Source of the DNA: an uncultured Mycobacterium sp.
GTDB taxonomy: Bacteria; Actinomycetota; Actinomycetes; Mycobacteriales; Mycobacteriaceae
DNA: 64,000 bases
Direction: 5' to 3'
NCBI GenBank assembly: GCA_900078375.1
Contig: FLQS01000004.1
Location: 1 to 64,000 of the forward strand
Part shown: piece after piece, positions 48,245 to 55,497 of the stretch
How positions within the stretch are numbered: the first letter of the stretch is position 1
How the letters are laid out: each line of letters starts with the position of its first letter
Notes under the pieces: generated by a model
Database searches by the model: none
What the model was told of the DNA's origin: nothing
Seen by the model: the letters and a program-made list of their open reading frames with translations, nothing else
Made by a program: the position numbers and the translations under genes

Positions 48245-49801
48245 GTGACTCATCCCGCCGCTGTCGGAGCGCTCGCCACCCCGCACGTCCTGGCGACCGA
48301 AGCCGGGACGCGCATCCTGCGTGACGGCGGTAACGCTATCGACGCCGCGATCGCCGCCGCCGCGGTGCTCACGGTCGTCTATCCGCACAACGTCGCACTC
48401 GGTGGTGACCTCTTCGCGTTGATCCGGACGCCCGACGGTGCGGTGCGGTGTGTCAACGCCTCCGGCTGGGCCGGCGCTGGGGTGGACGCCGCCGGACTGC
48501 GTGCCCGGCACGGAGATTGGCTACCGCCGCGCGGCGCCGCCGCGGTCACTGTCCCTGGCGGAATCAGAGGGTGGGAAGCGATGCGCCGCTTCGGTTCCCG
48601 AATATCGTGGAGTGCGACTCTGCGTGACGCCGAACTGCTGGCGCGGGACGGCGTTCGGGTGGCGCCGTCGCTGGCGAATCACCTCAACGATGCCGAAAAC
48701 GACGATCTCGTCGGCACCGGGGATTTCGATCGGGTGTTCCGCCCGCAGTCCGTTCCCGTTGGTGTCGGTGAGATGTTCCGGCAGCCTGCCCTGGCCGACA
48801 CCTTCGCGACTCTTCGAGCCGCGGGACCTGACGCCTTCTACGCGGGCGATCTGGCCACGCAGACGGTGAGATATCTGCGGTCTCGGGGATCAGCGTTGAC
48901 TCTGCCGGATTTCGCCGAATTCCATCCCGAGTTGCAAGCCCCGCTGCGTGCCGAGTTCGGCGACCTCACTCTGCTGACCAGTCCGCCCAACAGCCAGGGG
49001 TTCCTGCTGCCATACGCACTTGGCGTGCTGCGCGAGCACGCCATCGACGACCCTCTCGGCGAGGGGCTCGGACAGCTGCTCGGCGTCTTCCAGCGCGGCA
49101 ACGAGATTCGGGACAGCCGCCTCGCCGACCCGCGGTCCGCCGTCGTCGACCTCGCGGCGATGACCGGCGGCCGGGCGGGCGAACCGGGCGCCGCGCCGCA
49201 GCGATCTGCGCGCGGTGACACGGTGGGCATTGCGGTGGCCGACGGCGAGGGGTACGCGGTATCTCTGATCCAGAGCGTGTACTACGCCTTCGGCTCCGGG
49301 CTCATCGACCCGGCGACCGGTGTCCTCTTCCACAACCGAGGGTGCGGATTCTCGCTGAATGCGGCGTCGCCCAACGTGATCGCACCACGCAAGCGACCGG
49401 CACACACGTTGATGCCGGCAATGACGTTGCGGCACGGCAGGATTGCGCATGTGCTGTCGACGATGGGCGGTCAGGGCCAGCCGCAGATCCTGGGCCAGAT
49501 CCTCGTGCGTGCGCTCGGCGGTGCGAGCGCGATCGATGCGGTCGCCGCTCCGCGCGCCATCGTCGGCAACCAGATCGGTGGCGGCGCTGATGCCGTCACG
49601 GTCGAGGCCGACCTGGCTGCGCCCGCACTCGCCTCGATCCGCCGGGCCGGTTTCATCCCGACCGAGGTCCCGCCGCGAACGGAGTCACTCGGCCAGGCCA
49701 ATGTGGTGTTCGTCGATGCTTCCGGGCTCATGACGGCAGCTTCGGACCCGCGCTCGGACGGTGCGGCGGTCGTGGTGCACTACCCGCGCCCGCTCGGGTA
49801 G
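48245..49801 (+). CDS. Gamma-glutamyltransferase-family hydrolase
   Basis: The 518-residue protein is an N-terminal-nucleophile hydrolase of the gamma-glutamyltranspeptidase family. The propeptide-side motif GGNAIDAAIAAAAVLTVVYP is N-terminal. The autoprocessing threonine is expected in ARGDTVGIAVADGEG, and STMGGQGQPQILGQIL lies near the C terminus. There is no signal peptide, so unlike secreted GGTs it probably acts inside the cell. GTG 48245 directly follows the aldehyde dehydrogenase stop, so the two are coupled. It may release glutamate from a gamma-glutamyl amine intermediate. Confidence 0.87.
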   Translation: MTHPAAVGALATPHVLATEAGTRILRDGGNAIDAAIAAAAVLTVVYPHNVALGGDLFALIRTPDGAVRCVNASGWAGAGVDAAGLRARHGDWLPPRGAAAVTVPGGIRGWEAMRRFGSRISWSATLRDAELLARDGVRVAPSLANHLNDAENDDLVGTGDFDRVFRPQSVPVGVGEMFRQPALADTFATLRAAGPDAFYAGDLATQTVRYLRSRGSALTLPDFAEFHPELQAPLRAEFGDLTLLTSPPNSQGFLLPYALGVLREHAIDDPLGEGLGQLLGVFQRGNEIRDSRLADPRSAVVDLAAMTGGRAGEPGAAPQRSARGDTVGIAVADGEGYAVSLIQSVYYAFGSGLIDPATGVLFHNRGCGFSLNAASPNVIAPRKRPAHTLMPAMTLRHGRIAHVLSTMGGQGQPQILGQILVRALGGASAIDAVAAPRAIVGNQIGGGADAVTVEADLAAPALASIRRAGFIPTEVPPRTESLGQANVVFVDASGLMTAASDPRSDGAAVVVHYPRPLG

Positions 49802-49992
49802 TCGCGGCTCAGGCCTACGGGCTTTTGGTGAACTCCTCACCGGTTTCGGGGTTGAGCGCCGTCTCTCCCGGCGGCAGGTTCGGACTCCTCCTGCGTGAAC
49901 GCCTGAATTAAACGAGCTGAGAGTACGTATTCAGTCGCAGATCCGCTCAGAAACTACGGATTTGTCTTCATACAGGTAATACGACGATGGAA

Positions 49993-50577
49993 TCAGTCGC
50001 CTTTCGTCCAGGGTATTCGGCAGGCGTCGCCCGAACTGAAGCCCTGCTCGGTGATGCCCAGTGCGGAGTTCATCCGCGACCGCATGTTCTCCACGCCGAT
50101 CTGATAGGTCAGTTCCACCAGGCCGTCCGCGCCGAACCGCCGCCGCAGATCGTCCACCTGCTCGTCAGTGATCGTGTGCGGATCCGTGGTCATGGCGTCG
50201 GCGTAGGCGATTGCGGCCCGCTCGTCGTCGCTGTAGAGCGCCGAGGTCGCGTAGTCGTCGATGTGCGCCAGCCGGTCGAGGTCCAAGCCCTCCAGCCGCA
50301 TCAGCATCTGCCCGAAGTCGACGCACCAGGAGCAGCCGACGGCGCGGGCGGTCCAGAACACCGCGAGCTCGCGAACGCTGACAGGCAGGGTCTTGGATGC
50401 GTTCTGCAGCAGGCCCTCGTGGACGGCGTTGGCCACCAACAGCCGGGTGTGGTGGGCGTAGACGGCGAACGGTTCGGGGACCTCGCCGAACCGCCGCCTG
50501 GCCCAGCGGTACATCAGCCGGGTCAGCCGCGGGGCCTTCTCCGGGGTGAGTGCTTCGAGTCGTGCCATTGTGCTCAT
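49993..50577 (-). CDS. AhpD/carboxymuconolactone decarboxylase-like protein
   Basis: The 194-residue protein is an AhpD-like helical protein with the redox motif in WTARAVGCSWCVDFGQMLMR (CxxC with a following histidine position occupied by Asp). Such proteins act as peroxidase helpers or as alkylhydroperoxidase D-like enzymes. I chose the ATG at 50577 (MSTMARLEALTPEKAP); an ATG at 50628 adds sequence of unlikely coding type. It is divergent from the ACAD operon, with 93 bp between them. Confidence 0.82.
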   Translation of the reverse strand: MSTMARLEALTPEKAPRLTRLMYRWARRRFGEVPEPFAVYAHHTRLLVANAVHEGLLQNASKTLPVSVRELAVFWTARAVGCSWCVDFGQMLMRLEGLDLDRLAHIDDYATSALYSDDERAAIAYADAMTTDPHTITDEQVDDLRRRFGADGLVELTYQIGVENMRSRMNSALGITEQGFSSGDACRIPWTKGD

Positions 50578-50656
50578 GTACTCAAGATGCTCGCCGGGGT
50601 GGAAATGTGACACCCCGAAGCGCATCAATATTGGGTTGACGGACTAACTACTCGGC

Positions 50657-50662
50657 TAGGGT
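50657..50662 (+). promoter_or_regulatory. Likely -10 element giving a leaderless ACAD operon transcript
   Basis: TAGGGT (TANNNT form) lies eight bases before the GTG at 50671. Transcription from it would begin at or next to the start codon, the common mycobacterial leaderless layout; no ribosome binding site precedes the GTG. TTGACG is at 50636-50641 with a short 15-bp spacer. Confidence 0.5.
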
Positions 50663-50670
50663 GCTCACTT

Positions 50671-51849
50671 GTGGAATTCGACCTTGACGCCGAACAGCGC
50701 GCCTGGTTGGACGAGGTTCGGGAATTCCTGCGCGAGAACGTTACTGATGCCCTCCGCGCCGAGATCGCCGAACACAATCTGGAGCACCCCGGTGGGGAGG
50801 TGGCGGCGTTCCGTGCCAAGCTCGGCGCCAAGGGCTGGTTCGGCCTGAACTGGCCGGCGGAGTACGGCGGCCTGGGGCTTGGCCCGGTGTACATGCACTT
50901 GCTGATGACTGAGTTCGAGTACTGGGGCGCCCCCGGCCCCGATCTGACCGTCACCTCGATCGCGCCGATGATCATGCGGCACGGCACCGAGCAGAACAAG
51001 CACGAATTCCTCCCGCTCATCGCCCGGGGCGAGATGACTTGTGCACTCGGCTATTCGGAGCCTGACGCCGGCACTGATCTGGCCTCGCTGCGGACCAAGG
51101 CGGTGCGCGACGGCGACGAGTGGGTGATCAACGGGTCCAAGATCTGGAACAGCGGGGCCCAGCGGTCGACCCACGAATGGCTGTGTGTGCGGACCGATCC
51201 GCAGGCCCAGCGGCACCGGGGTATCTCGGTGATCGTCGTGCCCGTCGACAGCCCCGGCGTCCGGATCCGCCCGTTGATCGCCTGGTCAGGCTACCGCACC
51301 AACGAGGTGTTCTTCGACGACGTGCGGGTGCCGGTCACCAACCTCATCGGCGAGGAGAACCGTGGCTGGTCGTATATCACCGGTGCTCTCGATCTTGAGC
51401 GCGGTGCGTTGACCAACGCCGGCGACCTGCGTCGCGCGCTCGACGAACTGCAGGTGCTGGCGCGCATGCCGCGGCGCGACGGCACCGTCCCGATCGACAA
51501 CGCCGGATTCCGGCGGCGGCTGGCCCAGGCTGAGGCCGACGTCGAGGTGGCCGGGCTGATGGGCTACGAGGCCTCCTCGCTATTGTCCGATGGGGTGATC
51601 CCGACCGTCGAAGTGAGCGTCGAGAAGGTGTTCAGCAGCGAATTACGCCAGCGCATAGCCGATTTAGGCATCGATCTGCTGGGCGCCGAGGGTTTGCTGG
51701 TGCACCGAAATCCCGAAGCCCCGGCCGGCGGACGGTTCGAGAAGCTCTACCGGTTCGCACCGCTGATGCGCTTTGGCGGCGGCACCAACGAGGTGCTCCG
51801 AGACGTCATCGCCCAGCGTGGCAACGGCATGCCATCCTACGGGCGGTGA
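50671..51849 (+). CDS. Acyl-CoA dehydrogenase, first subunit of an ACAD pair
   Basis: The 392-residue protein is an acyl-CoA dehydrogenase: FRAKLGAKGWFGLNWPAEYG, ALGYSEPDAGTDLASLRTKA, NGSKIWNSGAQRSTHEWLCV, and the C-terminal RFGGGTNEVLRDVIAQRGNG. It begins a seven-gene set of tight overlaps, and one base separates its stop from a second ACAD gene. Adjacent ACAD genes of unequal type form alpha2beta2 heterotetramers in steroid side-chain degradation (ChsE1-ChsE2, FadE26-FadE27). It probably carries the FAD-binding and catalytic residues. Confidence 0.88.
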   Translation: MEFDLDAEQRAWLDEVREFLRENVTDALRAEIAEHNLEHPGGEVAAFRAKLGAKGWFGLNWPAEYGGLGLGPVYMHLLMTEFEYWGAPGPDLTVTSIAPMIMRHGTEQNKHEFLPLIARGEMTCALGYSEPDAGTDLASLRTKAVRDGDEWVINGSKIWNSGAQRSTHEWLCVRTDPQAQRHRGISVIVVPVDSPGVRIRPLIAWSGYRTNEVFFDDVRVPVTNLIGEENRGWSYITGALDLERGALTNAGDLRRALDELQVLARMPRRDGTVPIDNAGFRRRLAQAEADVEVAGLMGYEASSLLSDGVIPTVEVSVEKVFSSELRQRIADLGIDLLGAEGLLVHRNPEAPAGGRFEKLYRFAPLMRFGGGTNEVLRDVIAQRGNGMPSYGR

Positions 51850-51850
51850 C

Positions 51851-52957
51851 ATGAAACTCGTGGCCTCTCAAGTTGACCGCGATTTGGCTTCCAGCCTGCG
51901 CGGATTGCTGGGCGCCGGGCGTGCCGACCTGTGGAGCGATCTGGCCGCCGCGGGTGTGATGGGGCTGGGTCTGCCGGAGTGCTATGGCGGATCCGGCGGG
52001 ACGTTGTCGGATCTCGGGATCTTCGCCCGCGAGGCAGGCCGGGCGCTGGCCCCGATGCGGGTGCACAGCACCGCGATCGCCGGGTACGCGCTGTACGTCC
52101 TCGGCGGTGAAAAGTCCTGGGCCAGATGGCTGCCCGACCTCACGGCAGGCCGGACCGCGGGCACCACCGCGCTGTGGAACCCCAACGATGCGTCCGACGT
52201 GACCGCCACCATGCGCGCCGACCAAGCCAAAGACGGCAGCTGGCGACTCACCGGCACAGCCGATTTCGTCACCGACGCCGACACCGCCGACGTGATTGTC
52301 GTGACCGGGTTCGACAAGTCCGGAAACACGGTGTGCTTCGTCGTTCGGCTACGCAACGAGGGCGTGACGCTGCGGCCGCTCGCGTTGATGGGAGGCCACC
52401 GCGCTTCGGTGGTGCGCTTCGACGACGTCCCGGTCGACGATGTGCTGGGCGACGGGGCGTTTCCTGGCAGAGACGAGCTGCGGCGGGTCGCCAACGCCGC
52501 GGTGGCGCTGGCGTCGCTGGACCTGGTCGGGGTCGGAGAAGCCGTCATGGAGCGGACAGTGCGCTACACCACGCTGCGGCACCAGTTCGGCCGGCCGATC
52601 GCCTCCTTCCAGGCCGCCCAGCACATCGTGGCCGATATGCACATCGCGTTGACGGCGGCGCGGCTGGCCGCCCAGGCAGCGGTGTACGCGATCGGTCAGG
52701 GCAGCACCGCGATCCGCGAAACCGCCATTGCCAGAATCCAGTCCGCCACCGCGGCCAAATGGGCCACGCTCGACGCCCACCAGCTGCACGGCGGGATGGG
52801 ATACGTCGTGGAGACCGATCTGTACCTGTGGTCGGAACGGGCCAGGGTGATCTCCACACTGGGTGGCGGTGCCGATATCGCCGCAGCCTGGCTCGACGAC
52901 GACGTGGTCAGCCGCGCGGCGGTCGGGGATCGGCTGCGACGCAAGGACGGCCAATGA
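51851..52957 (+). CDS. Acyl-CoA dehydrogenase-like, second subunit of an ACAD pair
   Basis: The 368-residue protein is a divergent ACAD: MGLGLPECYGGSGGTLSDLG, FGRPIASFQAAQHIVADMHI and AHQLHGGMGYVVETDLYLWS. The N-terminal third is shorter than usual. It lies directly behind a canonical ACAD, which is the pattern of heteromeric enzymes where one subunit keeps the active base and the other only part of the FAD site. Starts at ATG 51851, one base after the previous stop. The stop overlaps the next ATG (ATGA). Confidence 0.87.
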   Translation: MKLVASQVDRDLASSLRGLLGAGRADLWSDLAAAGVMGLGLPECYGGSGGTLSDLGIFAREAGRALAPMRVHSTAIAGYALYVLGGEKSWARWLPDLTAGRTAGTTALWNPNDASDVTATMRADQAKDGSWRLTGTADFVTDADTADVIVVTGFDKSGNTVCFVVRLRNEGVTLRPLALMGGHRASVVRFDDVPVDDVLGDGAFPGRDELRRVANAAVALASLDLVGVGEAVMERTVRYTTLRHQFGRPIASFQAAQHIVADMHIALTAARLAAQAAVYAIGQGSTAIRETAIARIQSATAAKWATLDAHQLHGGMGYVVETDLYLWSERARVISTLGGGADIAAAWLDDDVVSRAAVGDRLRRKDGQ

Positions 52958-53451
52958 CCTCCGGGCTCATCGACGCGGAGACGGCGGCGCGGGTGGGCAC
53001 GGTCGCCGCCACCGCTACGGGCGAAGTGATCCGCCGGGACTGGCAGCGCTGGGCCGCCGCGGTCGGGGACGACAACCCGCTGTGGTTCGACCCGGACTAT
53101 GCCCGCGCCAACGGCTACCGCGATGTCGTCTGCCCTCCGCTGTACCTGCAATACGCCATCCTCGGTGTGAGCACACTGTCCGGTCTGCGTCCGGACGGCT
53201 CATCCGGGGCCGTTTCGGGTGGCCTCGCATTCCCGAAGGCGCCGCGTCGGATGGCAGGCGGTGAGAGCACCACGTTCCACCTGCCCGCCTACCATCGCGA
53301 CGAGATCGAGATGGTTCGGACCATCGAATCAGTAGTGGAAAAAGAGGGCCGCTCAGGTCGATTCGTTCTGGTCACCTGGCACACCGTCTACCGCAACCAG
53401 CATGACGAACTGGTGGCCGAGGCCTCCACCTCGATGATCGCGCGACCATGA
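52954..53451 (+). CDS. MaoC-like/FAS1-type hot-dog hydratase subunit
   Basis: The 165-residue protein is of the N-terminal MaoC-like (FAS1/HadA-type) family: DWQRWAAAVGDDNPLWFDPD, ARANGYRDVVCPPLYLQYAI and GGLAFPKAPRRMAGGESTTF. This resembles the MaoC part of ChsH2, an enoyl-CoA hydratase subunit that lacks part of the active site and needs a partner. The partner is probably the next gene. ATG overlaps the ACAD stop. An open frame continues upstream of this ATG in the same reading frame but it overlaps the ACAD gene and is not coding. Confidence 0.86.
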   Translation: MTSGLIDAETAARVGTVAATATGEVIRRDWQRWAAAVGDDNPLWFDPDYARANGYRDVVCPPLYLQYAILGVSTLSGLRPDGSSGAVSGGLAFPKAPRRMAGGESTTFHLPAYHRDEIEMVRTIESVVEKEGRSGRFVLVTWHTVYRNQHDELVAEASTSMIARP

Positions 53452-53885
53452 CCCAGCCGTTCTTCGAGGATGTCAACCCGGGCGACGAGCTGCCCGAGCT
53501 GACCGTCACCGTCGACGAGACACAGATGTTCTTCTTCAGCGCGGCCACCTACAACGGCCATCGCATCCACTACGACAAGGACTGGGCCCGCGGCACAGAG
53601 GGCTACGACGACATCCTGGTGCAGGGCCCGCTGCAGGCCGCACTGCTGGCACGCGCGATCACCGACTGGATCGGCGGCCGCGGCCGGCTGGTCGAATACT
53701 CGGTGCAGAACCGTGGGGTGGCATTCCCCGGTCAGCCCCTGACGTTCGGCGGCATCGTCACCGCCAAGCGGATGGATGCCGGCCGGGGCCTCGTCGATCT
53801 GGACATCGCCGGGCGGCGGCAATCCGACATTCTGATGCCCGGTACCGCGACCGTGGAACTGCCTCGACGCCTCGGGGATTCCTGA
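53448..53885 (+). CDS. MaoC-like dehydratase/hydratase subunit
   Basis: The 145-residue protein is a single hot-dog MaoC hydratase: FFEDVNPGDELPELTVTVDE, FFFSAATYNGHRIHYDKDWA (the conserved histidine region), and LVQGPLQAALLARAITDWIG. It resembles ChsH1, the catalytic partner of ChsH2. The ATG overlaps the previous stop (ATGA) and its own stop overlaps the next ATG. Probably forms an alpha-beta hydratase with the preceding protein. Confidence 0.88.
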   Translation: MTQPFFEDVNPGDELPELTVTVDETQMFFFSAATYNGHRIHYDKDWARGTEGYDDILVQGPLQAALLARAITDWIGGRGRLVEYSVQNRGVAFPGQPLTFGGIVTAKRMDAGRGLVDLDIAGRRQSDILMPGTATVELPRRLGDS

Positions 53886-55084
53886 TGCGGCTGGCCGGCG
53901 AAGCAGCGATCGTCGGGATCGCCGAGCTGCCCGCCGAACGCAAGCCCACCGGTCCGGGGCTCTTCACCCTCGACCAGTACGCCGCGCTGACCAAGCTGGT
54001 ACTCGATGACGCCGGGCTCGACGCGGGTGTGGTCAACGGGTTGATCTCGCATGGGCTCAACGAATCGGACATGTTCGTCCCGGCCACATTGTCCGAATAC
54101 CTCGGGCTGCCCATCGATTTCGGTGAACGGGTTGATCTCGGCGGGGCAACATCGGCTGCGATGGTGTGGCGCGCGGCCGTTGCGGTCGAGCTCGGGCTGT
54201 GTGACGCGGTACTGGCGGTGCTGCCCGGCTCGCGCGCCGTGCCGCGGTCCGAGCGCCGTCCACTGGTGACGCCGAGTTGGTATGGGGCATCGAGCAACAA
54301 CTACGGCTCGCCGCAGGCCGAGTACGAAATCCCGTATGGCAACGTCGGGCAGAACGCCCCGTTCGCTCAGATCGCGCAACGCTACGGCGCCCAGTATGGC
54401 TACGACCCGTCGGCGCTGGCCAAGATCGTGGTGGACCAGCGCACCAACGCCTGCGCACATCCGGGCGCGGTATTCGGTGGCACCCCGATCACCGAAGCCG
54501 ACGTTCTGGGCAGCCCGATGATCGCCGATCCCATCCGCATGCTCGAGATCGTCATGCCGGTCCACGGTGGCACCGGGGTGCTGGTCGCCAACGCCGACCT
54601 GGCGCGCAAGGCCCGCCATCGGCCGGTGTGGATCAAGGGTTTCGGTGAGCACATCTCGTTCAAGACCACGACCTACGCCCAGGATCCGATGGTCACGCCG
54701 ATCGCCCGTTCTGCTCAGCGGGCCTTCGCGATGGCGGGGTTGGGTCCGGCCGACGTCGACATCGCCTCGATCTATGACTGTTACACGATCACTGTGCTGA
54801 TGACCCTGGAGGATGCCGGGTTCTGTCCGAAGGGCCACGGCATGAAGTGGATCAAGGAGCGGGACCTGACCTTCCGCGGTGACTTCCCGCTCAACACCGC
54901 AGGCGGCCAGCTGTCCTACGGGCAGGCCGGGATGTCAGGAGGGATGCACCACGTCGTCGACGCCGCCCGCCAGTTGATGGGACGCTCGGCGGAAGCGCAG
55001 GTCGCGGGTGCCAACATCGCGTTCGTGGCCGGCACCGGCGGCATCATGAGCGAGCAGGTCGCCCTGGTGCTGAGCGGTGACTGA
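53885..55084 (+). CDS. Thiolase-like lipid-transfer protein (Ltp2-type aldolase candidate)
   Basis: The 399-residue protein belongs to the thiolase-like SCP-x/Ltp branch: AAIVGIAELPAERK at the N terminus, VDLGGATSAAMVWRAAVAVE, where true thiolases have the nucleophilic cysteine but here only Thr/Ser stand, NVGQNAPFAQIAQRYGAQYG and IYDCYTITVLMTLEDAGFCP. Ltp2 with the DUF35 part of ChsH2 forms a retro-aldolase that removes a propionyl-CoA unit in cholesterol breakdown. A DUF35 gene follows directly. A retro-aldol role is therefore inferred. Confidence 0.85.
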   Translation: MRLAGEAAIVGIAELPAERKPTGPGLFTLDQYAALTKLVLDDAGLDAGVVNGLISHGLNESDMFVPATLSEYLGLPIDFGERVDLGGATSAAMVWRAAVAVELGLCDAVLAVLPGSRAVPRSERRPLVTPSWYGASSNNYGSPQAEYEIPYGNVGQNAPFAQIAQRYGAQYGYDPSALAKIVVDQRTNACAHPGAVFGGTPITEADVLGSPMIADPIRMLEIVMPVHGGTGVLVANADLARKARHRPVWIKGFGEHISFKTTTYAQDPMVTPIARSAQRAFAMAGLGPADVDIASIYDCYTITVLMTLEDAGFCPKGHGMKWIKERDLTFRGDFPLNTAGGQLSYGQAGMSGGMHHVVDAARQLMGRSAEAQVAGANIAFVAGTGGIMSEQVALVLSGD

Positions 55085-55497
55085 TGGCTGAACCGATGCC
55101 GATACCCGAACCCACCCCGGTGTCCCGACCGTTCTGGGACGGGCTGGCCGCGCACCGGATCCTCATCCAGTACTCGCCGTCGGCCGGCCGCTATGTGTTC
55201 TATCCACGCACGCTGGCCCCTGGCACACTTGCCGATGACTTGGAGTGGCGCGAAATCGACGGCGCGGCAACGCTGTACACCTATACCGTGGGGCGCCGCC
55301 CGACCGGGCCGCCATGGGCCGACGCGCTGCCGCAGCTGCCCGCGGTGGTGCAGTGGGACGTCGGACCACGGTTCTCCACCGAGTTGGTGGATGTCGAACC
55401 CGCCGACGTCCGGATCGGAATGCGGGTCACCCCCGTGTTCTGCGACCTCCCCGGCAGCGGCATGACCCTGTTGCGCTACCGCCCCGCAGACGCATGA
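55084..55497 (+). CDS. Stand-alone DUF35 OB-fold protein lacking the zinc-ribbon cysteines
   Basis: The 137-residue protein has the DUF35 layout: SRPFWDGLAAHRILIQYSPS, AGRYVFYPRTLAPG, then an OB-fold part (TLYTYTVGRRPTGPPWADAL, VVQWDVGPRFSTELVDVEPA). In the usual protein the first half contains a zinc ribbon (CxxC...CxxC). Here the segment reads ILIQYSPSAGRYVFYPRTLA and contains no cysteine at all, so no zinc can be bound this way. It is the partner of the thiolase-like gene. The ATG overlaps the previous stop (TGATG). Confidence 0.87.
   Translation: MAEPMPIPEPTPVSRPFWDGLAAHRILIQYSPSAGRYVFYPRTLAPGTLADDLEWREIDGAATLYTYTVGRRPTGPPWADALPQLPAVVQWDVGPRFSTELVDVEPADVRIGMRVTPVFCDLPGSGMTLLRYRPADA

Noticed and set aside
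49815..49900. Minus-strand frame ending LPPGETALNPETGEEFTKSP after the GGT gene
   Set aside because: It reads like protein sequence but has no start codon, is under 30 codons and closes upstream with TAA; it may be a tail remnant, too weak to call.
49880..49925. CTCCTGCGTG stretch resembling half of the palindromic elements
   Set aside because: Only about ten bases match and no second arm is present, so a third copy is not supported.
52126..52953. Upstream extension of the first MaoC gene
   Set aside because: The frame is open but lies entirely inside the second ACAD gene; the ATG at 52954 makes the usual ATGA coupling and the family start.
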